The position numbers and the translations under genes are program-made. A model generated the notes under the pieces. It was not told the DNA's origin, did no database searches, and saw nothing but the letters and a program-made list of their open reading frames with translations. A DNA stretch of 64,000 bases from Marinimicrobium locisalis (lineage in GTDB: Bacteria > Pseudomonadota > Gammaproteobacteria > Pseudomonadales > Cellvibrionaceae), in NCBI RefSeq assembly GCF_039822625.1, contig NZ_JBDLLG010000010.1:90718-154717 (forward strand). Reading direction: 5' to 3'. The stretch's first letter is position 1, and each line of letters begins with the position of its first letter. Below, in pieces: positions 16,499 to 26,200 of this stretch.

Positions 16499-19438
16499 AT
16501 GCACACAGATACCGATCACAACCCCAGCTCACAGACCCAACCTGAGAGCCAAGCCCCTTCACAGGAACGTAGCGCGGCCAGCCTCTCGGCCACCGCCCCC
16601 GGCCAGTTACGCGTGATCAAGCGCAACGGCACCGTGGTCACCTACGACCCCAGCAAAATCGCCGTCGCCATGACCAAGGCCTTCCTGGCCGTGGAAGGCG
16701 GTACCGCCGCGGCCTCACGCCGGGTGCGCGAGACGGTCGAAAACCTGACCGGCCAGATTACCGCCACCTTCAAGCGGCGCATGCCCTCCGGCGGCACCAT
16801 TCATATTGAAGAAATTCAGGACCAGGTCGAGCTGATGCTGATGCGCTCCGGGGAGCACAAAATCGCCCGGGACTACGTCCTCTACCGCGAAGAGCACGCC
16901 CGCCTGCGCGCCGAGAAGCAGCCCGAAGCCGACGCCTCCTCGGAAGACCCGGAATACCCCGCCGTCGAAGTCACGCTGGATGACGGCAGCAAATCCACCC
17001 TGGACACCCAGCGCCTGCGCACCATCGTGAACGAAGCCTGCGCCGGCCTGAAGGATGTGAGCGAAAAGGCCATTCTCGACGAGGCCATGCGCAACCTGTA
17101 CGACGGCGTAAACCTGCGGGATGTGAACACCTCGCTGGTGATTACCGCCCGCACCCTGGTGGAGAAAGAGCCCAACTACACCTACGCCACCGCCCGCCTG
17201 CTGATGGACAAACTGCGCGCCGAGGCGCTGAGCTTCCTGGGCGTGGCCGAGACCGCCACTCAGGGCGAAATGGAAACTTACTACGCCCAGGCCCTGCCCG
17301 CCTATATTCAGAAAGGGGTAGAGCTGGAGCTGCTGGCGCCGGAACTGCTGAGCTTTGACCTGGAAAAACTGGGCAAGGCCATCATTGCCGAGCGCGACCT
17401 GCAGTTCACCTACCTGGGCCTGCAGACGCTGTATGACCGCTACTTCATTCACAGCAACGATGTGCGCATCGAGCTGCCCCAGGTGTTCTTCATGCGCGTG
17501 GCCATGGGCCTGGCCGTGGAAGAAGACAACCGCGAAGAGCGCGCTATTGAGTTCTACAAGTTGCTGAGCTCGTTCGACTACATGAGCTCCACCCCGACCC
17601 TGTTCAACGCCGGCACCCTGCGCCCGCAGTTGTCCTCCTGCTACCTGACCACGGTACCGGACGACCTGCACGGCATTTACGGCGCGATCCAAGACAACGC
17701 CATGCTGAGCAAATTCGCCGGCGGCCTGGGCAATGACTGGACCCCAGTGCGCTCCCTGGGCGCCTACATCAAAGGCACCAACGGCCGCTCCCAGGGCGTG
17801 GTGCCCTTCCTGAAAGTCGCCAACGACACCGCCGTGGCGGTGAACCAGGGCGGCAAGCGCAAGGGCGCCGTCTGTGCCTACCTGGAAACCTGGCACCTGG
17901 ACATTGAAGAGTTCGTGGAGCTGCGCAAGAACACCGGTGACGACCGCCGCCGCACCCACGACATGAACACCGCCAACTGGGTCCCGGACCTGTTTATGAA
18001 GCGGGTGTTCGACGATGAAGAGTGGACCCTCTTCTCCCCCAACGACGTACCGGACCTGCACGACCTCTACGGCGACGCTTTTGAAGAGCGTTACCGCGAG
18101 TACGAGCGCCAGGTCGCCACCGGCGAGCTGAAGCTGTACAAAACCGTAAAAGCGGTGGACCTGTGGCGCAAAATGCTGGGCATGCTGTTTGAAACCGGCC
18201 ACCCCTGGATTACCTTCAAAGACGCCTGCAACCTGCGCAGCCCGCAGCAGCACGCCGGCGTGGTGCACTCCTCCAACCTGTGCACCGAAATCACGTTGAA
18301 CACCAAGTCCAACGAAGAAATCGCGGTCTGTAACCTGGGCTCCGTCAACCTGGCCCAGCACATCGTCGATGGCAAGCTCGACCACGACAAGCTTGAGAAG
18401 ACCGTGAAAACCGCGATACGCATGCTCGACAACGTCATCGACATTAACTACTACTCGGTGCCGGCCGCGCGCAACTCCAACCTGCGCCACCGCCCCATCG
18501 GCCTGGGCCTGATGGGCTTCCAGGACGCGCTCTACCGTCAGCGTCTGGCCTACGGCTCGGACGAAGCGGTACAGTTTGCCGACATTTCCATGGAGGCGAT
18601 CAGCTACCACGCCATCAAGGCCTCCAGTGAGCTGGCCCGCGAGCGCGGGCGCTACGGAAGCTTTGAAGGCTCCCTGTGGAGCCAGGGCGTACTGCCCATC
18701 GACTCCATCCAGAACCTGGCCAAGGCCCGGGGCGAGAAGTACATCGAGATGGACACCAGCACAACGCTGGACTGGGACACCCTGCGCGAGCAGGTCAAAA
18801 GCGTGGGCATGCGCAACTCCAACGTCATGGCCATCGCCCCGACCGCGACCATCGCCAACATCACCGGCGTAAGCCAGTCCATCGAACCCACGTACCAGAA
18901 CCTGTACGTGAAATCGAACCTCTCGGGCGAATTCACCGTGGTGAACCCCTACCTGGTACACGACCTGAAAGATCGCGGCCTGTGGGACAACGTCATGGTC
19001 AACGACCTGAAATACTACGAAGGCACCGTACAGCCCATCGACCGCGTACCGGACGACTTGAAAGCCCTGTACGCCACCGCCTTTGAAGTGGAGCCCAAGT
19101 GGATTGTGGACGCCGCCAGCCGCCGCCAGAAGTGGATCGACCAGGCCCAGAGCCTGAACCTCTACATCGCCGGCGCCAACGGCAAAAAGCTGGACATCAC
19201 CTACCGCATGGCATGGTTCCGTGGCCTGAAAACCACCTACTACCTCCGTGCCCTGGCCGCCAGCAGCACTGAAAAGTCCACCATCACCACCGGCACCCAC
19301 AACGCCGTATCCGCCAACGGCGGTGGCGGCACCGCAGCCGCAAGCGCCAGCAGCAGCGCGAGCGCCGGGAATGGCGAAGCCGCCCCCGTCCCCGCCGCCT
19401 GCTCCCTGGACGACCCCGACTGCGAGGCCTGCCAGTAA
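16499..19438 (+). CDS. nrdA: class Ia ribonucleoside-diphosphate reductase, alpha subunit
   Basis: A 979-residue large subunit, of the long Pseudomonas type (about 960 residues). It reduces ribonucleoside diphosphates to deoxyribonucleotides with the NrdB radical. Two ATP-cone regulatory domains are visible (about 32-125, LRVIKRNGTVVTYDPSKI; about 145-245). The barrel follows with SSCYL, the substrate-site Cys region and NLCTEI (the thiyl Cys and Glu). The tail ends in a Cys pair, DCEACQ, for re-reduction. The start at 16499 has GGAG 6 bases before it. The frame extends upstream to 16367 but would run through the regulatory boxes. Confidence 0.95.
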   Translation: MHTDTDHNPSSQTQPESQAPSQERSAASLSATAPGQLRVIKRNGTVVTYDPSKIAVAMTKAFLAVEGGTAAASRRVRETVENLTGQITATFKRRMPSGGTIHIEEIQDQVELMLMRSGEHKIARDYVLYREEHARLRAEKQPEADASSEDPEYPAVEVTLDDGSKSTLDTQRLRTIVNEACAGLKDVSEKAILDEAMRNLYDGVNLRDVNTSLVITARTLVEKEPNYTYATARLLMDKLRAEALSFLGVAETATQGEMETYYAQALPAYIQKGVELELLAPELLSFDLEKLGKAIIAERDLQFTYLGLQTLYDRYFIHSNDVRIELPQVFFMRVAMGLAVEEDNREERAIEFYKLLSSFDYMSSTPTLFNAGTLRPQLSSCYLTTVPDDLHGIYGAIQDNAMLSKFAGGLGNDWTPVRSLGAYIKGTNGRSQGVVPFLKVANDTAVAVNQGGKRKGAVCAYLETWHLDIEEFVELRKNTGDDRRRTHDMNTANWVPDLFMKRVFDDEEWTLFSPNDVPDLHDLYGDAFEERYREYERQVATGELKLYKTVKAVDLWRKMLGMLFETGHPWITFKDACNLRSPQQHAGVVHSSNLCTEITLNTKSNEEIAVCNLGSVNLAQHIVDGKLDHDKLEKTVKTAIRMLDNVIDINYYSVPAARNSNLRHRPIGLGLMGFQDALYRQRLAYGSDEAVQFADISMEAISYHAIKASSELARERGRYGSFEGSLWSQGVLPIDSIQNLAKARGEKYIEMDTSTTLDWDTLREQVKSVGMRNSNVMAIAPTATIANITGVSQSIEPTYQNLYVKSNLSGEFTVVNPYLVHDLKDRGLWDNVMVNDLKYYEGTVQPIDRVPDDLKALYATAFEVEPKWIVDAASRRQKWIDQAQSLNLYIAGANGKKLDITYRMAWFRGLKTTYYLRALAASSTEKSTITTGTHNAVSANGGGGTAAASASSSASAGNGEAAPVPAACSLDDPDCEACQ

Positions 19439-19477
19439 ACACAACCACGGCACGGACGCCGCGTAAACACGTATATG

Positions 19478-19510
19478 CGTAGGGTAGGTAAGCGAAGCGC
19501 CACCTACCAA
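19478..19510 (+). repeat. REP-like palindromic repeat, copy 1 (nrdA-nrdB spacer)
   Basis: A 33-bp unit beginning CGTAGGGTAGG, identical to the unit at 19592-19624. Its inner arms GGTAGGT and ACCTACC can form a 7-bp stem, extended by GCG/CGC near the tip. Confidence 0.7.
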
Positions 19511-19548
19511 AAGGACTCGAAAACGAATTGAAAACGTAGGCTTGGTAA

Positions 19549-19563
19549 GGGGCGGCACGCCCC
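19549..19563 (+). repeat. GC-rich hairpin between the two palindromic repeats
   Basis: GGGGCG-GCA-CGCCCC can form a 6-bp stem with a 3-base loop. No U-run follows, so it is not a classical terminator. Confidence 0.45.
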
Positions 19564-19591
19564 CAACACCACAACACAAACAAAACGGAAA

Positions 19592-19624
19592 CGTAGGGTA
19601 GGTAAGCGAAGCGCCACCTACCAA
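19592..19624 (+). repeat. REP-like palindromic repeat, copy 2 (nrdA-nrdB spacer)
   Basis: Identical over 33 bp to the unit at 19478, 114 bases downstream in the same orientation, and 43 bases before the nrdB start codon. Such repeats can stabilise the upstream message or tune the ratio of two cistrons. Confidence 0.7.
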
Positions 19625-19666
19625 TTAAACACCCAAATTCACCCCAAACCACAGGACAAAAGCGCT

Positions 19667-20959
19667 ATGTTGAGTTGGGACGATTTCGACGCAGCCGAAG
19701 AAACGCAACAGCAATCCAAGCCGGCCCCCCAGGCACCACCCAAGCCGGAACCCAAAGCCGCCGTAAAGGAACCCGCTGCCAGCTACGACAGCGCCCCCGC
19801 CCAAGCGGCCGCCACCTCCGAGGCCCAAGCCCAAAGCACGGGCACCAACAACGGCGCCGTACCCGACGCCGTGGCCGAAGCCCGCGCATCCCTGGAAAAC
19901 CTGGACGTCGCCCCCGGCCTGGAAGAACTGGAAATGGGCGCCGCCCGCATCGAGGTGGACGACAAGCGCATGATCAACTGCCGCGCCGACCTCAACCAGC
20001 TCGTGCCCTTCAAATACGACTGGGCCTGGCAAAAATACCTGGACGGCTGCGCCAACCACTGGATGCCCCAGGAAGTGAACATGACCGCGGACATCTCCCT
20101 CTGGAAAAGCCGCGAAGGCCTGACCGAGGACGAGCGCCGCATCGTCAAGCGCTCCCTGGGCTACTTCTCCACCGCCGACTCGCTGGTGGCGAACAACCTG
20201 GTGCTGGCCATCTACCGCCTGATCACCAACCCCGAGTGCCGCCAGTACATCCTGCGCCAGGCCTTTGAAGAAGCCATTCACACCCACGCCTACCAGTACT
20301 GCATCGAATCCCTGGGCATGGACGAGGCGGAAATCTTCAACATGTACCGGGAAATGCCCTCGGTCGCCGCCAAGGCCGCCTGGAGCCTGAAGCACACCCA
20401 GACCCTGGGCGACCCCACCTTCAACACCGGCACCCCGGAAACCGACCAGGAACTGCTGCGCAACCTGGTCGCCTTCTACGCCGTGACCGAAGGCATTTTC
20501 TTCTACTGCGGCTTCAGCCAGATCCTGTCCATGGGCCGTCGCAACAAAATGACCGGCGTGGCCGAGCAGTTCCAGTACATCCTGCGCGATGAGTCCATGC
20601 ACCTGAACTTCGGCATCGACGTCATCAACCAGATCAAACTGGAAAACCCGCACCTCTGGACCCCGGAATTCCAGAAAGAAGTCACCCAGATGGTACTGGA
20701 AGGCACCGAACTGGAAATCGCCTACGCCCGCGACACCATGCCCCGCGGCGTACTGGGCATGAACGCCGGCATGATGGAAGAGTACCTGCACTTCATCGCC
20801 AACCGCCGCCTCGCGCAGCTCGGCCTGAAAGAACAGTACCCCGGCGCCCAGAACCCCTTCCCCTGGATGAGCGAAATCATGGACCTGCGCAAAGAGAAGA
20901 ACTTCTTCGAAACGCGCGTGACTGAATATCAGGTTGGTGGGGCGTTGAGCTGGGATTGA
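19667..20959 (+). CDS. nrdB: class Ia ribonucleoside-diphosphate reductase, beta subunit
   Basis: A 430-residue small subunit that holds the di-iron centre and tyrosyl radical. An N-terminal Ala/Pro/Gln-rich linker (about residues 10-75) precedes the ferritin-like fold. Ligand regions are visible: the DLNQL..FKY start of the fold, EEAIHTHAYQY with Glu and His ligands, EGIFFYCGF, and RDESMHLNFGI with the last Glu/His pair. The C-terminus (YQVGGALSWD) is the NrdA-docking tail. It lies 228 bases after nrdA with palindromic repeats between them. Confidence 0.95.
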   Translation: MLSWDDFDAAEETQQQSKPAPQAPPKPEPKAAVKEPAASYDSAPAQAAATSEAQAQSTGTNNGAVPDAVAEARASLENLDVAPGLEELEMGAARIEVDDKRMINCRADLNQLVPFKYDWAWQKYLDGCANHWMPQEVNMTADISLWKSREGLTEDERRIVKRSLGYFSTADSLVANNLVLAIYRLITNPECRQYILRQAFEEAIHTHAYQYCIESLGMDEAEIFNMYREMPSVAAKAAWSLKHTQTLGDPTFNTGTPETDQELLRNLVAFYAVTEGIFFYCGFSQILSMGRRNKMTGVAEQFQYILRDESMHLNFGIDVINQIKLENPHLWTPEFQKEVTQMVLEGTELEIAYARDTMPRGVLGMNAGMMEEYLHFIANRRLAQLGLKEQYPGAQNPFPWMSEIMDLRKEKNFFETRVTEYQVGGALSWD

Positions 20960-21169
20960 GACTTAATTAACCCTCCCTCCTTGTAAATCCCCAAACACTA
21001 GCCAGGGACGGCTGGACCTGCACTGACCTATGGAGTTAACCCCCTTCTCTACGGAGCGATGCTTACCAGTACACTACCGCCCGACACATCAGCCCATAGT
21101 CTCAACGGAAGGTTCGTGGTAGTAAGAATTGCTGTAATGTTTCTCTCCCCGTAATCAACAAGAGGTGAA
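20960..21169. other. spacer at the left edge of the defence island
   Basis: About 210 bases with no gene. GC content visibly drops from left to right. No tRNA or direct repeat that would mark an integrase site was recognised. Confidence 0.4.
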
Positions 21170-22474
21170 ATGTCTATGTCGGTTTCTGATATGTTTAAAG
21201 GATTTTTAGAAAACCTCAAAGTAGACAATTCTGGGCAAATTAGCCTTCGTTACGGCGAAATAACTAAAAGCCTGAATCAACAGTTTCGAGACTCAGACTC
21301 CACGACAGCAAACTCGTTACAGGTCGGATCTTACGGTCGATACACTGGGATAAAGGACATTTCAGATCTTGACATACTCTACATCATGCCCAAGACTAAA
21401 TGGCTATCATACAAGTATGGAAAGCAATCCCATCTCCTAACAGATGTAAAAGATGCCATCAAAAACAGATACCCGACATCGAACATCCGGGTTGACCGGC
21501 TAGTAGTTACAGTCACCTATTCAAACTTTCACGTCGAAGTTCAGCCGGTTTTCGAAGAAACGGACAGCGACGGGAACCGCTACTTTCAGTACCCAGACAC
21601 TTATAACGGCGGCAAATGGAAGATTACAAAGCCACGACAGGAAATGAGAGCGGTTAGAGCCCTAAATACGGAAAAGAATGGAAACCTAAGATTACTATGT
21701 AAGATGACGAGAGCATGGAGGAACAAACATGGTCTTGCCATGGGCGGACTCTTAATAGACACACTTGCTTATAACTTTCTGAGGTCAACGGAAGACTTTG
21801 ATGACAAAAGTTATTTGCGTTTCGATAAGCTTAGCCGCGATTTTTTCAAATACTTAGCAAACGAACCGGACAGGGATCACTATCAGGCACCAGGCAGCAA
21901 TCAAGACGTTAAAGTCAAAAAGAAGTTTCAGAAGAAGGCAGAACAGGCATACGATCTCTGCTTAAAAGCAATTGAAGCAGAAAAGGCAGACAACGTTTAC
22001 GATAAATGGAAGAAAGTTTATGGTCGGCACTTCGCTACTTCGTCGACTATACAAAAGGCAGCTCTATCCGAACAAAAATGGAGAAACACCGAGGAATTTA
22101 TCGAAGACCAACACCCCGTAGATATCCGCCACAACATTTCCATCGACTGCTCGGTACATCAAAATCAAGGTCTGGCTAAGAGCTTGCGAGATATGCTTGC
22201 AAATGGATATGGGATCAGCAATAACAGAAAGCTAGTTTTCAAAGTCGTCGACCATGACATAGAGGATGACTTTACCGTCAAGTGGAAAATACTAAATCGA
22301 GGATCCGAAGCGAAGCAGAGGAACTGTATTCGGGGTCAAGTCGAACCTAGCAACGATGGCCCCAAATCGAGAAAGGAGTCTGCAGACTTTAAAGGAGAGC
22401 ACACAGTCGAATGTTACGCATTGAAAAACAACGTGGTCGTTGCACGGGACTCTATAAAAGTACCAATCTTATGA
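21170..22474 (+). CDS. CBASS CD-NTase: SMODS nucleotidyltransferase with AGS-C sensor domain
   Basis: A 434-residue cyclic-oligonucleotide synthase that should make a second messenger upon phage infection. The polymerase-beta-type core shows the hG[S] motif GSYGRYTG (from residue 53), the catalytic pair in SDLDIL (D66, D68) and the third acidic residue in HVEVQPVF (E123). The C-terminal about 125 residues (EFIEDQHPVDIRHN ... RNCIRGQ ... HTVECYALKNNVVVARD) match the AGS-C domain, a proposed nucleotide sensor. A Shine-Dalgarno AGAGGTGA fits ATG 21176 slightly better than 21170. The SLATT effector gene starts 7 bases downstream. Base composition is lower in GC than nrdAB, which fits transfer. 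Confidence 0.9.
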   Translation: MSMSVSDMFKGFLENLKVDNSGQISLRYGEITKSLNQQFRDSDSTTANSLQVGSYGRYTGIKDISDLDILYIMPKTKWLSYKYGKQSHLLTDVKDAIKNRYPTSNIRVDRLVVTVTYSNFHVEVQPVFEETDSDGNRYFQYPDTYNGGKWKITKPRQEMRAVRALNTEKNGNLRLLCKMTRAWRNKHGLAMGGLLIDTLAYNFLRSTEDFDDKSYLRFDKLSRDFFKYLANEPDRDHYQAPGSNQDVKVKKKFQKKAEQAYDLCLKAIEAEKADNVYDKWKKVYGRHFATSSTIQKAALSEQKWRNTEEFIEDQHPVDIRHNISIDCSVHQNQGLAKSLRDMLANGYGISNNRKLVFKVVDHDIEDDFTVKWKILNRGSEAKQRNCIRGQVEPSNDGPKSRKESADFKGEHTVECYALKNNVVVARDSIKVPIL

Positions 22475-22481
22475 GGCCAGG

Positions 22482-23078
22482 ATGAACAAATCAGATCTGC
22501 TCCGAAGCATTGCCGAAAAGGGCTATGACGTTGGGTTTGGTGCGAAAAAGCACTTCGCCACGTATGACATAATAGAAAAAACTCCTGGGCTAATAGGCTT
22601 CTCCTCAATGGCGTTCGGTATATTTGCACTTGCTGAAAGAGAGATTTCCACTGAGCTAACATCTGCTACTTTTATCGTGCTTGGTGTGATAGGACTTTAT
22701 ATCAGCTTATACAACCAAGAAAAGTCGGATTATGAGCAGTCTGGAGTTGCATTAACGAAGATATACAACGAGTTAAAAGCACTTTACTTCAAAGTAAAAA
22801 GCTTGGGTGAAAATGACAATGTTTTAGTTTACCAAGAAAAGTTATATGAGATCGAAGCCCGCTACTACGCTGCCAGTATTACTAAGCAGATTCTTTTCAG
22901 TAACTGGTATGCACATTACAAGTTTTTTTGGGAAATGCAAATAGGTTGGCTGAATGAACAGCTAAGTTTCAGGTTTTTTCGTGACATGATTCCTTTATCT
23001 CTCTGGCTCACATTATTCTTTGGAGTTATTGGATTAACCATTTGGCTCCTAAACACTTTTAACATCCTTTGCAACTAA
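22482..23078 (+). CDS. SLATT-domain membrane effector of CBASS
   Basis: A 198-residue membrane protein. Two closely spaced helices (about 34-52 and 60-77), a cytoplasmic helical stretch, and a third hydrophobic helix near the C-terminus (about 169-190). This is the architecture of SLATT (SMODS- and SLOG-associating two-TM) proteins, thought to form pores or disrupt the inner membrane when triggered by the nucleotide signal, killing the infected cell. It starts 7 bases after the CD-NTase with GAGG in front, so the two form one transcription unit. No Cap2/Cap3 ubiquitin-like genes are present, which makes this a minimal two-gene system. Confidence 0.85.
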   Translation: MNKSDLLRSIAEKGYDVGFGAKKHFATYDIIEKTPGLIGFSSMAFGIFALAEREISTELTSATFIVLGVIGLYISLYNQEKSDYEQSGVALTKIYNELKALYFKVKSLGENDNVLVYQEKLYEIEARYYAASITKQILFSNWYAHYKFFWEMQIGWLNEQLSFRFFRDMIPLSLWLTLFFGVIGLTIWLLNTFNILCN

Positions 23079-23233
23079 ACTCCAGGACTTCATATTTCAG
23101 ATTAACAATCGGGGCACACCCAATCACCCTATCCACTTATTGTTGAAAACAGGGAAATAATTCCACTTGAACAGGGTACCGATCACACTAGCCCCCACAA
23201 TATGAAAAATTAGATACTCTATATGGTCCTTAA

Positions 23234-26200
23234 ATGAGCATCTCAGCAATACGATCCAATCGCGGCGACATTTATCAGAAGCTTATTGCCTTTAAATGGG
23301 CTCTGACTGTCCTGACAGACCCGGACTACCAATGGCTTGAGGTAGATTCGACCACTCATCTTGTAGATGACGTAGTCATCGGAAAAAGGGATGGATCAAT
23401 TATATGCTGCCAGTGCAAAAAGAATCAGACCGATTTCAAATCTTGGGGAATTTCCGAGCTTTGGGATGAAATAGATAAAGCTATACAGGAACTAGCTGCA
23501 AACCCAGATGCGAAAATCCTTTTTTATTCGCGCAACAATTTTGGAGACCTGGCTAAACTACGTGAGTTCAGCCTCGGCTATCCCGACTCGTCCGATTACC
23601 ACGCAAACTTAACTTCAGGGCATAGAGCCACCGATAGCGATTTGGCCACTCGTATTTCCGCGGGAGGCACTGAACTATCAACCTTTGAACTTTTGCGTCA
23701 CACATCATTTATAGCTACCGACGATTTTGATCAAATTGACTCTGATATTAGATTTCGTTTAAACCAAATAGCAAGCAATTCAACGGCTGCATTTAACGCA
23801 TTATGGAAACACATAGACCAACTTGGTGGACGCTATGATAGCAGCGATCACTTTGCCAGTCCCTTGCATCGGCTGACCAAGCAAGATCTGAAGGAAATTC
23901 TCTATCAAGCAGGAGCGATGTTAGCTCCAGCCATGGCTTTAGAGAATGTTCGGCGAGAGTTTAACAGAACGTCAGCTATCGGTAGATTTTGGTACAGGGA
24001 GATTGCTGGGCAACATATCCCAAGTCCGGTTGTGAAAGACCTCCTAAAAGCCATTGATGCTAAAGAACGCTCTGTATTGCTTACAGGCGCACCCGGATCG
24101 GGAAAAACATGTGCGATGCTTTGCCTTCAGGAAGCCCTAGAGCAACGTGCAAAAGATCGGACAGATTTAGTACCGCTTTTCATCCAATCGCGTGAATTTG
24201 CAGACTTCGAAACTGCACAGGATCGCCAGGAACAAGGACTTCCTGAACAATGGGTAGAAAAAGCAGCTCGTATGGCAGAAGATGTACACATAGTTGTGGT
24301 TATTGATTCATTGGATGTCTTGTCCATCGCGCGCGAACACAGTGTTTTGAAGTATTTCCTCGCACAGATTGATCAGCTACTTCTTGTTCCCAATATCACG
24401 GTTGTTACGGCCTGCCGAGAGTTCGATCGAAGGTACGACCGGCGCTTAGCAGTAACGCGCTGGGATGTCGAGCTACAATGCATGCCGTTGAACTGGGAAG
24501 GCGAAGTCGTGCCTGTACTAGATAAACTCGGACTCGATACGGGTACCATTGACACCGTTACTCGAGAACTCATCCGAATTCCTCGTGAGCTGGCTCTGTT
24601 TGTCGAACTCGCGCAACGTGAGGGCAGCTTCTGCGTAGTTACCGGCCAGGCACTAGCACAACGCTATCTTGATACAGTGGTTCAGGCCGACCCAGCGCTC
24701 GGGCCTCAGGCGGTGCAAGCAATTGAAGCCATCGCTTGCGAAATGCTAAGAGCTCGCAGCTTATCGATACCCCAACAACGATTTAGCGCTCCCCATGATA
24801 TACTTTGGAGGCTTCAAAGCCTCAACATCCTGCTTGATACCCATGACGGAAACTTGACGTTTGGTCACCAAACTCTACTAGACGTTCTAGTCATAAGTAG
24901 CGCTATTCGTGAAGGAACATCGCTCAATGAGTTCATTCAGAGTTTACCGCCAGTGCCGTTCGTTCGGCCTAGCATACGTAGCTTTGTTGCACAGTTAGCT
25001 TCAAAAGAACGCCGTGATCTGAGAAAGCAGGTGCGAGCGGTTCTTACAGGTAACGCAGCCTTTCATATTCGCCGCCTAGTTGCAGAATCGTTCGCCCAGC
25101 AGAATCCGCACAGTGATGACTGGCCACTGATTAGGGATTTGCGAGAAAAGAATCGCGATGTTTATCAAGTAATATACACTCAAGCATCATCGGTTGAGTG
25201 GCATCACTTCTGGCTCTCTTACCTTGTTCCTGCACTAATGGATTCACGAGACATCGAGGGGCTAACAGCTCACGTTCGTAGAATTTCCCAGTGGGCCAAT
25301 GTCGATACTGAGGGGACAATAAAGTTCTGGCATGAGACGCTTTCGCTTGATTGGCTAGGCCACGATCGAATCGCCGACCAAATAGCGCTCTCCTTACCTG
25401 ACTTAAACGATGAAAACTTGTTATTGACCGGCCCTTTGATAAACCTTTTGCTCAAAAGTCAGAAACCAGAGCACAGCTTTTTGGGCCACGTTGTTTCACG
25501 ATGCGTTTCGGTCGGAGCTGTTGATGACAGCGTTCTTTGGCGCTACATCGCCGGGGACGTCACCGACGATGACGCGACCAGCCATCGTTTAAACAATAAG
25601 CTTTTTTGCCAACCTCATAACTTTGATAAAAGTAATGGGGCCTTCCTAAAAAAACGAATGACGGATTCCACGAAGTTACTCGATTTGGCACTGGAGGCAA
25701 TCGAGCACTGGAGCCATAAAAAGGCTAATCGCTACGGGGAAACCCGAGTAGGCTATCGCTATGGATTTCTTGGCAACACTTCCTATGACGACACCCACTC
25801 CAAAGTCGATCATCGACATGCAAATAGCGAACGATTTCTATTAGATGCGATTGAGGAGGCAGTTCTTTATCACGCAAAGGAAAACTCTGATTGGTGGAGG
25901 AGTAACAGGGAGCGCCTGTGCTTCAACCACGAGGGCGCGTTATGCTATTTCGCGATCCGCTCTCTCACAAACTATCCCCAAAACAATCTTTCCACAATTG
26001 GCCGGATCTTATGTGACAAGAACTTGCTTGAGTTCGATCTTTCTTATGAATTAGGAAACTTAATTCATTCTGCATTTATTTTCCTGCCTTACAGGATGCA
26101 GAACAAAGTGATGGAAACAGTTCAAAGCATCTGGGAGACCCCAGGAGCAGATGAACAAGAAACTTTGTGGATACAGAGGAATCGATCCGAATACATCTCC

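Noticed and set aside
16715..19624. 969-codon minus-strand open frame opposite nrdA
   Set aside because: It is an exact shadow of nrdA. The Gly/Val/His-rich text has no domain motif, and the length is explained by the strong codon bias of nrdA.
19478..19624. Possible CRISPR-like repeats between nrdA and nrdB
   Set aside because: Only two units, each internally palindromic, with no further regular spacing and no cas genes; better explained as REP-like elements.
19625..20791. 388-codon minus-strand frame opposite nrdB
   Set aside because: Shadow frame with low-complexity Gly/Val/Phe composition; nrdB on the other strand has all its iron ligands.
20960..21169. tRNA or att site as integration point of the defence island
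   Set aside because: No cloverleaf-like sequence or short direct repeat matching the right edge could be found.
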